Shown here: piece by piece, positions 17,264 to 25,596 of the stretch
How the letters are laid out: each line of letters begins with the position of its first letter
Position numbering within the stretch: position 1 is the stretch's first letter
Assembly (NCBI RefSeq): GCF_005877005.1
Contig: NZ_SSNH01000007.1
Span: 1 to 64,000 of the forward strand
Length of the DNA stretch: 64,000 bases
Source: Sinomonas susongensis
GTDB lineage: Bacteria > Actinomycetota > Actinomycetes > Actinomycetales > Micrococcaceae
Direction: 5' to 3'
The notes under the pieces: model-generated
What the model saw: only the letters and a program-made list of their open reading frames with translations
Database searches by the model: none
Told to the model about the DNA's origin: nothing
Position numbers and translations under genes: made by a program

Positions 17264-19102
17264 ATGCGCAAAACACAGATCAACTTCCCCTTCCAAGACC
17301 CCATCCTTCCCACCGCTCAGCGCGTGGACGACCTGCTTGGCCGGATGGACCGCGCCGACAAGGTCGGGATGCTCTTCCACCCCATGATCGCCACAATCGA
17401 CCCCGAAGACCCCGGCCCGTTCGGCCAGGAGCCGGCGGCGGAGGCCATCAGGTCACGGCGAATCAGGCACTTCAATGTCATGGGAGCAGCTCGGACCGGG
17501 CACTCCTTCGCGGAATGGACCAACGCCGTCCAAGCCGTGACCGCCGAGCATCCACTCGGCATTCCGGTGAGCCTTTCCACCGATCCACGCCACGCATTCA
17601 CGGACAATCCCGCGACCTCCGTCCTCGCCGGACCGTTCTCGCAATGGCCGGAATCCTTGGGGCTGGCAGCCATCGGGTCGGCCGAGCGCGTCAGGCGATT
17701 CGCCGACATCGTGCGCCAGGAATACCGCGCCGTCGGCCTCAGTGTGGCTCTTCACCCGCAGATTGACCTCGCGACCGAACCGCGATGGCCCCGAGCCGGG
17801 ATGACGTTCGGGGAGGACGCGGAGCTCACCAGCAGACTTGTTGCGGCCTATCTCGAGGGTCTGGCCGGGGGAGACTTCGGCGCAGGCTCCGTTTCCGGAA
17901 TCGTCAAGCATTTCCCGGGCGGAGGACCACAACGAGACGGGACCGATCCGCACTTCGCCTACGGACGAGAGCAGGTCTACCCAGCCGGGATGTTCGAGTA
18001 CCACCTCAAGCCCTTCATTGCGGCCATCGCCGCGGGTGCGCGCCAGATGATGCCTTACTACGGCATTCCTGTGGGCCTCGAATATGAAGAAGTCGGGTTT
18101 GGCTTCAACCGCGGCATCCTCACGGGCCTCCTGCGGGAAACCCTGGGGTTCGAGGGGATCATCTGCTCCGACTGGGGGCTCCTCACCGATGAGGTGGCAA
18201 TGGGCGCGCCCCTGCCAGCCAGGGCTTGGGGGGTCGAGCACCTTTCCGTCGAGGAACGCATGCTGAAGGCGCTCGAGGCTGGGGTGGACCAATTCGGGGG
18301 AGAGTCGTGTACGGACGTCCTCCTGGAACTCGTCGCCGCCGGCAGGATCAGTGACGAGCGCATCGGAACATCGGTGCGGCGCCTCCTGACCGAGAAGTTC
18401 GAACTCGGACTCTTCGACGGTCCATACGTGCAGCCAGATGAGGCAGCGCTCGTCGTCGGGTCGGCCGCGTTCGTGGAAGAGGGCAAGCACGCACAGCAGG
18501 ATTCCCTCACGCTGCTGAAGAACGGGCTCGACGCCGCCGAACCGCTCCTCCCGCTCGGAAGGGGCATCAGCGTCTATTGCCAGGACATGCTCCCTGAGGC
18601 CGTTCTGCCATTCGCTGCGCCCGTCGAGGACCCCGCCGAGGCGGACGTCGCCGTCGTCCGTCTCCGAAGCCCGTTCGAAACTCAGGGGGAGGGCCTCGAA
18701 AGACTGTTCCACCAAGGGTCGCTCGGGTTCCCGGCCGAGACTCTGGAGCAGGTGCGTTCCCTGGCAGAGGCCGTCCCGACGGTCATCGTGGTCTACGCCG
18801 ACAGGCCCCCGATCCTGACCGAAATGGCAGAGGCTGCCGGTGCCTTGGTGATCGACTACGGATGCTCCGACTCGGCCCTCGCCGAAGTGCTCTTCGGGGA
18901 GCGCGAACCGTTGGGGTCTCTTCCGTTCGACCTCCCACTCTCGATGGCGGCTGTCGAAGCGAGCTCGAGCGACGCCCCCTTCGACACAGAAGACCCCTTG
19001 TTCCGTTTCGGCGACGGCTTGCGCTACTCGCGCGAACCGGCCGCGGCACGGAACGGAATCCTGACGAGCGATGGCCCGACGAGTAATGGAGAAAGCGCGT
19101 GA
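17264..19102 (+). CDS. glycoside hydrolase family 3 protein (beta-glucosidase-like)
   Basis: 612 residues. The N-terminal (alpha/beta)8 domain has the GH3 motifs KHFPGGGPQRDGTDPHF (transition-state-binding Lys-His) and IICSDWGLLTDE, where Asp303 is the expected nucleophile. Residues about 400-560 form the second alpha/beta domain, ending in the GDGLRYSR strand. No signal peptide is seen, so it acts in the cytoplasm on an imported glycoside. It starts 4 bases after the MFS stop and overlaps the next gene by GTGA. Being embedded among ring-degrading genes, it probably removes a sugar from a phenolic glycoside (inference). Confidence 0.86.
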   Translation: MRKTQINFPFQDPILPTAQRVDDLLGRMDRADKVGMLFHPMIATIDPEDPGPFGQEPAAEAIRSRRIRHFNVMGAARTGHSFAEWTNAVQAVTAEHPLGIPVSLSTDPRHAFTDNPATSVLAGPFSQWPESLGLAAIGSAERVRRFADIVRQEYRAVGLSVALHPQIDLATEPRWPRAGMTFGEDAELTSRLVAAYLEGLAGGDFGAGSVSGIVKHFPGGGPQRDGTDPHFAYGREQVYPAGMFEYHLKPFIAAIAAGARQMMPYYGIPVGLEYEEVGFGFNRGILTGLLRETLGFEGIICSDWGLLTDEVAMGAPLPARAWGVEHLSVEERMLKALEAGVDQFGGESCTDVLLELVAAGRISDERIGTSVRRLLTEKFELGLFDGPYVQPDEAALVVGSAAFVEEGKHAQQDSLTLLKNGLDAAEPLLPLGRGISVYCQDMLPEAVLPFAAPVEDPAEADVAVVRLRSPFETQGEGLERLFHQGSLGFPAETLEQVRSLAEAVPTVIVVYADRPPILTEMAEAAGALVIDYGCSDSALAEVLFGEREPLGSLPFDLPLSMAAVEASSSDAPFDTEDPLFRFGDGLRYSREPAAARNGILTSDGPTSNGESA

Positions 19103-19887
19103 CCGTGAACACCGACCCCCAACCCCAGACGGACGAGCGCCTGGCTGCGCTCGAATCTGAAGTTCGACGCCTTCGGGATGTCGAGAGCATCCGTCGACTG
19201 CAGAACATGTACGGCTACTACCTCGACGAGAACAGGGCCGACGACCTCATCGATCTCTACACCCGCAATGAGCCCAGGTTCTACTTCCGAGGCGGGGCCT
19301 ATATCGGCAGGGCTGGGCTCGAGCGCTTCTACAAGCACACCATCGCGGCCGTCTTCGGCTACACGAAGACTGGCCCGATGAACGGCACCCTCGCGAGCCA
19401 CTACCAGCTGCAGGACGTGGTCGACGTCGCCGAGGACGGGACCACAGCCGTCGGCCGCTTCGAGCTGCTCCAGCTGACCCTCGTTCACCCCGGCCGGGCC
19501 GGGTGGTCCAGTGCTCTCTATGACATCGACTACGTCAACGAAGGGGGAGTGTGGAAGTTTCAGAGCCTCAGGTACACGCACCTCTGGTCTCTGGCCAACA
19601 CCCCCGATTCGGAGCTCTTCCCCCTCCCGGAGGACGCCCCCGCCGGACCCCCGCCTGGGCCTGTCCTGTTCCCCGAGGACCCTCTCGGTCCGGATCGTCT
19701 CGACGACCGGCCCCTGCACATCCCGTTCCCCATGCGGGCCAGCGTCCCGCTCCGATTCCCCAACCCTGTGACGGGGAGAGAATGGCCCATTGGACTTGCT
19801 CAGACCGAATCGAGGCCGCCGGGGGCGACCGATGCCTCCATGTCCGCATCGTCGAGGCCCTCGCCGGGTGCGAGCTCGTATTCCTAG
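19099..19887 (+). CDS. NTF2-like (SnoaL-type) protein
   Basis: 262 residues. Residues about 25-165 are an NTF2/SnoaL_4 fold: LESEVRRLRDVESIRRLQNMY then GYYLDENRADDLIDLYTRN, typical of ring-hydroxylating-enzyme subunit relatives and small dehydratase or isomerase folds. The GTG at 19099 overlaps the GH3 stop (GTGA) with GGAGAAAG ahead, so translation is coupled. The last 40 residues are Ser/Pro-rich and run up to a truncated cupin gene on the other strand, so the natural C terminus may have been altered. A 51-base near copy of codons for GLERFYKHTIAAVFG lies at 54.2 kb. Last gene of the operon. Confidence 0.78.
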   Translation: MTVNTDPQPQTDERLAALESEVRRLRDVESIRRLQNMYGYYLDENRADDLIDLYTRNEPRFYFRGGAYIGRAGLERFYKHTIAAVFGYTKTGPMNGTLASHYQLQDVVDVAEDGTTAVGRFELLQLTLVHPGRAGWSSALYDIDYVNEGGVWKFQSLRYTHLWSLANTPDSELFPLPEDAPAGPPPGPVLFPEDPLGPDRLDDRPLHIPFPMRASVPLRFPNPVTGREWPIGLAQTESRPPGATDASMSASSRPSPGASSYS

Positions 19888-20078
19888 GAGCCATGCCCGT
19901 AGACCGTACGCCCTTCGAGCATGTAGATGAACTCGGTGCCGGGGTGCTGGAACAGCGGGAAAACCCTGTCGTGGGTCAGCCGGGGATCCTCGAGAGCCGT
20001 ACATGGGTCCGCGGCTGCCGGCAGCAGGTCAGAGGTGCCTGCTCGTCTTCCGATAGCCGACTGCGAAGCGGCGATCAC
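19884..20078 (-). pseudogene. truncated cupin-domain regulator remnant
   Basis: A 64-codon frame ending in VFPLFQHPGTEFIYMLEGRT and a short VYGHGS tail before a stop. HPGTEFIYMLEG is the strand pair that opens the cupin half of XRE-cupin regulators; the rest of the barrel is missing, and no HTH is readable upstream in any frame. The stop coincides with the 3' end of the NTF2-like gene, as if a deletion joined the two. No ribosome site is seen. Confidence 0.5.
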
Positions 20079-20211
20079 GATGGCGACCAGGCCGAGACTT
20101 TCAGTCGCGTCTCGCCGACCGACGGCGGCACCACGACCTCATGCCGGACGTTGCTCGTGGGGCCTCCTCTGGACCTGCTGCGATAGCCCTGTAGGGACCG
20201 GGCCTCTCCTC

Positions 20212-21150
20212 TCAGCGGTGCTGGTCGAACGCCTGGAGGAGCCGCGTGACCGAGCCGCCGAGGTTCCACTCCGTAGCTAGGCCCTCCAACTCGGCGCGCG
20301 CATCGCCGACGATGGGACGCAGCTGCGCTCCGGCGTCCTCGAGGGTTGGCAGGTCGAGGTCGCGGACCACCTTCACGACGGCGGGCGCGACCGCGAGATA
20401 GCCCGCGGCCGCGGCCAGCTTCGACCGGATGGGGGCGGACAGGCCGCTGGCGGCGTCCGCGGCTGCGGCGAGCAGCCCGTCGAGTGTTCCATACGTGAGG
20501 AGCAGCGACGCCGCGCCCTTCTCCCCGATCCCCGCCACGCCGGGGAGGCCGTCCGAGGTGTCGCCCCGCAGGACCGCGTAGTCGGCGTACTGTTCCGGCA
20601 GCACGCGGTACCTCTCCACGACCACTCCTTCCGTGACGAGCTCGAGGTTTCTCATGCCCCGCGCTGTGTAGACCACGCGCACGTCGCGGGCGTCGTCGAC
20701 CAGCTGGAACAGGTCACGGTCTCCCGTGACCACGTCCACGGGCAGCTCCGCCAGGCTGGCGTAGGTGCCGACGACGTCGTCGGCCTCGTGCTCTGGGGCG
20801 CCGACGACGGCGACGCCGGCGAGACGGAGCACGTGGCGGATCAGCGGAAGCTGCGCCGTCAGCCCCTCCGGCACGATCTCGACGTCGGGGGCGCCCGCCA
20901 CAGCCTTTGCCACACGATGCGACTTGTACGCGGGGATCAGATCCACCCGCCACTTCGGCCGCCAGTCGTCGTCCATGCACGCCACGAGATGCGTTGCCTG
21001 ATAGTCGGAGGTCAACCGTGCGATCATGTCCAACAGGCCGCGCACGGCGTTCACCGGGGTGCCGTCTCTGCGGCGGATCGTGTCCGGGACGCCGTGGAAG
21101 GCGCGGAAGTACAGCGACGGGGCGTCGAGCAGCATCAGGCGCTGGGGCAT
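20212..21150 (-). CDS. 5'-3' exonuclease (PolA N-terminal-like, FEN family)
   Basis: 312 residues, the size of stand-alone 5'-3' exonucleases. The N domain reads LMLLDAPSLYFRAFHGVPDT, with the FDDDWRPxWR-like segment CMDDDWRPKWR and PAYKSHR; metal-binding acidic clusters appear in APEHEADDVVGTYA and VVTGDRDLFQLVDD. The helix-hairpin-helix region is LRGDTSDGLPGVAGIGEKGA. It removes RNA or flapped DNA 5' ends in repair and replication. The ATG at 21150 with CAGGATC upstream is preferred over the GTG at 21165. It is unrelated to the catabolic operon to its left. Confidence 0.88.
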   Translation of the reverse strand: MPQRLMLLDAPSLYFRAFHGVPDTIRRRDGTPVNAVRGLLDMIARLTSDYQATHLVACMDDDWRPKWRVDLIPAYKSHRVAKAVAGAPDVEIVPEGLTAQLPLIRHVLRLAGVAVVGAPEHEADDVVGTYASLAELPVDVVTGDRDLFQLVDDARDVRVVYTARGMRNLELVTEGVVVERYRVLPEQYADYAVLRGDTSDGLPGVAGIGEKGAASLLLTYGTLDGLLAAAADAASGLSAPIRSKLAAAAGYLAVAPAVVKVVRDLDLPTLEDAGAQLRPIVGDARAELEGLATEWNLGGSVTRLLQAFDQHR

Positions 21151-21358
21151 ACCCGATCCTGACACAGATCAGAACCAACGCTGTGAGTCACAGCGGCACC
21201 ACGCAGGGTTCATGTTGGTGAAGGAGTCCTTCGGGATGACGCTGGGCCGGGCCGCCCGCCTTCACACCGCCGTCCAGACACTGGTCCTCCGCCGCGTTGT
21301 TCGCTGCGCAGCTTCCACTCCGCGTAAGCGGGGCCGGGGCGGGTGGTCCCGACGGCGG

Positions 21359-22222
21359 TCATGAGGGTGAGGCGAGCCCGGCGGTGGCCGCCCAGCTGGC
21401 GAGGACTTTCAGCGCGTCCTCCGATGGGGTCCCGGGCTCGGCCGTGTACACGTTGATTCGCAGGCCGGGGTCGCCCGGGAGCTCCAGGGCCTCGAAGCTC
21501 AGGTCGAGGTCGCCGACGATCGGGTGGTGGAGCCGTTTGCGGCCCGTCCTGTGGTACTTCACGTCGTGGCGGGCCCACCGGGTGCGGAATTCCTCGCTGC
21601 GCGTCGAGAGTTCGCCGATCAGGTCTGTGAGGTCCCTGTCGTAGGGGTTCTTCCCGGCCGTCGATCGCAGGACGGCGACGGTGTCGTCGGCGCTGCGCTC
21701 CCAATCGGCGAAGAACTCCCGCGCTTTCGGGTTCAGGAAGGTGAACCGTGCACTGTTCGGTGGGGTGGTCGGTTCTGCCATCATGTCCAGGTAGAGGGCC
21801 CGGCCGAGTTCGTTGGCGGCCAGGACGTCCCCGCGGTCGTTGCGCACCCACGCAGGCGCGGTCGTGATCGCGTCTATGACGCGCTGAAGGCTGGGGCGCA
21901 CCGTCTGCGGGCTGCGCCTGCGCCGCACGCGGGGGGAAGCGGTGGCTGCGCGGGCGAGGTCGAAGAGGTGGGCCGTTTCGGCATCGTCGAGCTTCAGTGC
22001 CCGGGCGAGTGCCTCGATGACGCTGTCGGAGGCCCCGGTGAGGTTGCCGCGCTCCAGGCGCACGTAGTAGTCGACGCTCATCCCGGCGAGCATCGCGACC
22101 TCCTCGCGGCGCAGGCCGGTGACCCTGCGGTTGCCTCCGTAGAGGGGCAGTCCGGCCTCCTCCGGGGTGATCCTGGCTCGACGGGAGCTGAGGAACCTCC
22201 GCACGTCGTCGCTGTGTGTCAT
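21359..22222 (-). CDS. XRE family regulator with MmyB-like ligand-binding domain
   Basis: 287 residues. Residues 5-85 are an XRE helix-turn-helix with the actinobacterial wording GLRREEVAMLAGMSVDYYVR then LERGNL. Residues 105-280 match the MmyB-type ligand domain: LQRVIDAITTAPAWVRNDRG, DVLAANELGRALY and a C-terminal LTFEALELPGD-like strand. The domain is thought to bind fatty acid-like or hydrophobic ligands. The ATG at 22222 begins the HTH at the expected place although the frame stays open upstream. It is divergent from the DHA2 exporter at 22316, which it probably controls. Confidence 0.87.
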   Translation of the reverse strand: MTHSDDVRRFLSSRRARITPEEAGLPLYGGNRRVTGLRREEVAMLAGMSVDYYVRLERGNLTGASDSVIEALARALKLDDAETAHLFDLARAATASPRVRRRRSPQTVRPSLQRVIDAITTAPAWVRNDRGDVLAANELGRALYLDMMAEPTTPPNSARFTFLNPKAREFFADWERSADDTVAVLRSTAGKNPYDRDLTDLIGELSTRSEEFRTRWARHDVKYHRTGRKRLHHPIVGDLDLSFEALELPGDPGLRINVYTAEPGTPSEDALKVLASWAATAGLASPS

Positions 22223-22315
22223 GGCATTCACGCTACGCGGGAGCCTCTGGGCGAGGGAGGGACTGGCATTACCCGGAACGGCAGTGACTCCCGGCCGCCC
22301 GGAGCTTCCGGTTGC

Positions 22316-23773
22316 ATGGAAAGCATGAAACCTGCACCCACGGCCGCTGCCCGCCCGGCGGCGATCCTGGCGATCATCCTCGCCAGCTACTTCATGATCC
22401 TGCTGGACAACTCGGTCATCTTCACGGCCCTCCCGTCCCTGCAGGCTGACCTGAAGCTCACCACGAGTGGACTCTCCTGGGTGCAGGACGCGTACACGCT
22501 GGTGTTCGGCGGCCTGCTCCTCCTCGGTGCCCGGGCGGGGGACCTGCTGGGCCATCGCCGGGTCTTCGTGTTCGGCCTGGTGGTGTTCTCGGTCGCGTCC
22601 CTGCTGATCGGCGTGGCGCCGACGGGGTGGTCGGCGATCACGGGGCGGGCGGTCCAGGGCATTGGGGCGGCGATCGTTGCACCGGCGTCGCTGTCCCTGC
22701 TCACTGCGAATTTCCCGGAGGGCCGTGAGCGGACCAAGGCCGTGGCCCTGTATGGCGCGACCGCGGGGATCGGTGCCAGTCTCGGGCTGGTCGTCGGCGG
22801 AGCGCTGGCCCATTGGATCTCGTGGCGGGCAGGATTCTTCGTCAACGTCCCGATCGGCGCCCTGATGGTCGCCCTCGCACCGAGATTCCTTCCCGAGACG
22901 GGCAGGGCCCGTGGCCGGTTCGATGTCCTCGGGGCGCTGACTGCGACTCTCGGTGTGGGCGCGCTGGTCTTCGGGATCATCAACACCGCCGACGCCGGCT
23001 GGGCCTCGCCCGTCACGGCCGCAGCCGAGGGCGCCGGCGTCGTCCTCCTCGTCGCCTTCGTGCTGATCGAACGCAGGGCCGCGCAGCCCATCATGCCGCT
23101 GCGGCTCTTCGCGAGCCGCCGCCACACCGGCGCCTACGTGGCCCGCTTCCTCTACCTGGGTGCGATGATCGCGTTCTTCTTCTTCACCACCCAGTTCCTC
23201 CAGGACGTCCTGGGCTTCGACCCGCTGCAGGCCGGTCTCGGGTTCCTGCCCATGACCGCCGTGAACTTCGCCGTCGCCATCGGCGTCCCCTGGCTCGTAA
23301 GGCGGATGCCGTCGTCGGCTGCCCTCCTGGCCGGGATCCTGATCACCCTCGCAGGGATGATCTGGCTCAGCCGGGCCGGGGTCGACTCCAGCTACTGGAC
23401 GGGAGTAGCCCTGCCGATGGTGCTCATCGGCGCCGGCCAGGGCCTCGCGTTCGCGTCGCTGACGTCCTTCGGCATTATAGGAGCCCCCGCGGTCGACGCC
23501 GGGGCCGCCTCCGGCGTGGTGAACACCTTCCATCAGGTGGGTACCTGCCTGGGCCTGGGCATCACCGTCGCGGCCGCAGCAACCGTCCCACCCGGACCGG
23601 CCACTGCACACGTCGCCGCCCAGATGACCGCCGCACTGACCACCGGCAGCATCCTGCTGCTCCTGGCCCTGGCCGTCGCCGCGGTACTCATCCTGCCCGC
23701 CGACCTGACCGTCCGCCGAAACAGGGCCCTGCCGGACGGGCGGCCGACAGCGTTGGCCGAGACCACCGGCTGA
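22316..23773 (+). CDS. MFS exporter of the DHA2 (EmrB/QacA) type
   Basis: 485 residues, about 14 membrane segments. TM1 has the DHA2 motif LDNSVIFTALPSLQADL, and the loop after TM2 reads GARAGDLLGHRRVFVFGL; motif C appears as GATAGIGASLGLVVGGAL. Such proteins expel hydrophobic drugs or metabolites with proton exchange. Start at the ATG 22316 (MESMKPA) or 22325; neither has a strong ribosome site. The divergent XRE/MmyB-like gene is the likely regulator. The stop is followed about 100 bases later by the damaged alcohol dehydrogenase. Confidence 0.86.
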   Translation: MESMKPAPTAAARPAAILAIILASYFMILLDNSVIFTALPSLQADLKLTTSGLSWVQDAYTLVFGGLLLLGARAGDLLGHRRVFVFGLVVFSVASLLIGVAPTGWSAITGRAVQGIGAAIVAPASLSLLTANFPEGRERTKAVALYGATAGIGASLGLVVGGALAHWISWRAGFFVNVPIGALMVALAPRFLPETGRARGRFDVLGALTATLGVGALVFGIINTADAGWASPVTAAAEGAGVVLLVAFVLIERRAAQPIMPLRLFASRRHTGAYVARFLYLGAMIAFFFFTTQFLQDVLGFDPLQAGLGFLPMTAVNFAVAIGVPWLVRRMPSSAALLAGILITLAGMIWLSRAGVDSSYWTGVALPMVLIGAGQGLAFASLTSFGIIGAPAVDAGAASGVVNTFHQVGTCLGLGITVAAAATVPPGPATAHVAAQMTAALTTGSILLLLALAVAAVLILPADLTVRRNRALPDGRPTALAETTG

Positions 23774-23874
23774 ACCACCGAACCCCTCCTCCTGGGGGCA
23801 CTTGGCATTCGCCGCCGGGAGGCCAGATGGCCCGTGTCGACTGAACTGAACGACAACCAGTAAGGAATCACAGC

Positions 23875-24668
23875 ATGCGAGCAGCACTGATGTACGGCGC
23901 CGGAGACGTGCGCGTCGAAAGCGTACCCAACCCCACCATCCAGGAGTCCACGGACGCGATCGTGCGGATCGTCGCCGGCTGCATCTGCGGCAGCGACCTG
24001 TGGCCCTATGCCTCCAAGCCCGGGACCGCAGAAGGGGCCCGGATGGGTCACGAGTTCGTGGGCATCATCGAAGACCTCGGCTCCGAAGTGACAGGACTCT
24101 CGGTGGGCGACTTCGTCATCGCGCCCTTCGTCGCCTCCGACGGCACCTGTGACTTCTGCAAGGAAGGGCTGCAGACCTCCTGCCGCCACGGCGCCCATTG
24201 GGGTGGCGACGGCGACGGCGGCCAGGGCGAATTCGCCCGGGTCCCGCAGGCGGAAGGCACCCTCGTCGTCGTCCCCACCGGCTTCGACGAGAAGGGCGAG
24301 GAGGGCATCGCCAAGGTCCGGGAGCTCACCGACGGCGACGGAACCCAGGCCGTGCTCGAAGCCGTCGGCCTCAAGCCCGCGATTGAGATGGCGATCGGGG
24401 TCGTCCGCGACGGCGGCACCATCAGCCGGGTCGGTGCGCCGCAGTTCGCCGAAGTCCCGCTCGGATTCGGCGAGTTCATGCGCAACATCACCCTCACCGG
24501 TGGAGTCGCACCGGCCCGGGCCTACATCGGGGAACTGCTCCGCTCGTACTCGAGGGCACCATCGAACCCGGCAGAGTCTTCGACCGCACCGTCGGCCTGG
24601 ATGACGTCCCGGCCGGCTACCGAGCTATGGCCGACCGCAAAGCACTCAAAGTACTCGTCCGCCCCTAA
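23875..24668 (+). pseudogene. zinc-dependent alcohol dehydrogenase, internally deleted and frameshifted
   Basis: The N-terminal half is a normal medium-chain zinc dehydrogenase: CICGSDLWPY, GHEFVGIIEDLGSEVTGLSVG and the structural-zinc CDFCKEGLQTSC loop. After VVVPTGFDE the text jumps to EEGIAKVRELTDGDGTQ, so the whole NAD(P)-binding Rossmann segment with its GxGxxG (roughly 75 residues) is missing. Near 24540 the frame shifts: the true C terminus (LEGTIEPGRVFDRTVGLDDV, ending in LKVLVRP and TAA at 24666) is read in another frame. Because the stop is then missed, the open frame runs on into the aldo/keto reductase. A working enzyme is very unlikely. Confidence 0.82.
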
Positions 24669-24687
24669 CGAAGAGGATCAGGATCCC

Positions 24688-25569
24688 ATGGACATCACAC
24701 TCAACAACGGCGTCGTCATGCCCGCCCTCGGGCTCGGCGTCTTCCAGAGCCCGCCGGATCAGACGACGGCGGCCGTCCAGACCGCGCTTGAGGTCGGCTA
24801 CCGGCACATCGACACCGCCGCCGCGTACGGCAACGAGCGCGAGGTCGGCGAGGGCATACGCCGTTCCGGCGTCGACCGTTCCGAGGTGTTCATCGAAACC
24901 AAGGTCTGGGTCAGCGACTACGGCCACGACGAGACGCTGCACGCCTGGGAGAAGGCGGCCGGCAAGCTCGGCGTCGACCAGCTCGACCTCCTGATCCTGC
25001 ACCAGCCCGCACCGGACCGCTTCGCGAAGACCATCGCCGCGTTCAAGGCGCTGGAGGTCCTGCTGGCCGACGGGAGGGTGCGGGCGATCGGCGTCAGCAA
25101 CTTCATGCCCCACCACCTGGAGCAGCTGCTGGCCGAAGCAGAGGTGGTCCCGGCCGTGAACCAGGTCGAACTGCACCCGTACTTCCAGCAGCCGGAGGTC
25201 CAGTCGATGGACGCCAAGCATGGAATCCTCACCCAGGCCTGGTCGCCCATCGGCGGCATCACCTTCTACCCCGGCTGGGGCGAGAACCGGAAGAATGTCA
25301 TGCGGGACCGGACGGTGGCCGCCGTCGCGCAGGCCCACGGCAAGACCCCCGCTCAGGTGATGCTGCGCTGGCATCTGCAGCAGGGCCGCTCCGCCATCCC
25401 CAAGTCCACCAACCCGGCCCGCATCGCCGAGAACTTCGACGTCTTCGACTTCGAACTCGACACGGCGGAGCTCGCGGCGATCGACGCCTTGGACACCGGC
25501 ATCCGAAGCGGACCGGACCCGGACGTGGCCCGCCCGGAGCGGTTCGCCATGGTCATCCCGGAAGCCTGA
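24688..25569 (+). CDS. aldo/keto reductase (AKR5-type, 2,5-diketogluconate reductase-like)
   Basis: 293 residues. Catalytic tetrad residues are visible: Asp and Tyr in DTAAAYGNE, Lys in FIETKVWV, His in LLILHQPAPD. IGVSNF and the C-terminal IPKSTNPARIAEN NADPH-binding segment complete the barrel. It reduces aldehydes or ketones with NADPH. The ATG at 24688 has AGGA 5 bases upstream and lies 19 bases after the natural stop of the decayed alcohol dehydrogenase, so the two were probably an operon. The longer frame that joins them results from the frameshift upstream. Confidence 0.87.
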   Translation: MDITLNNGVVMPALGLGVFQSPPDQTTAAVQTALEVGYRHIDTAAAYGNEREVGEGIRRSGVDRSEVFIETKVWVSDYGHDETLHAWEKAAGKLGVDQLDLLILHQPAPDRFAKTIAAFKALEVLLADGRVRAIGVSNFMPHHLEQLLAEAEVVPAVNQVELHPYFQQPEVQSMDAKHGILTQAWSPIGGITFYPGWGENRKNVMRDRTVAAVAQAHGKTPAQVMLRWHLQQGRSAIPKSTNPARIAENFDVFDFELDTAELAAIDALDTGIRSGPDPDVARPERFAMVIPEA

Positions 25570-25596
25570 GAAACCTACAGAGAGAAGGGAACCAGC

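Noticed and set aside
22223-23887. Upstream extension of the XRE frame to 842 codons
   Set aside because: The extension is antisense of the DHA2 transporter and has Gln/Asp/Gly-rich shadow composition; the HTH begins at 22222.
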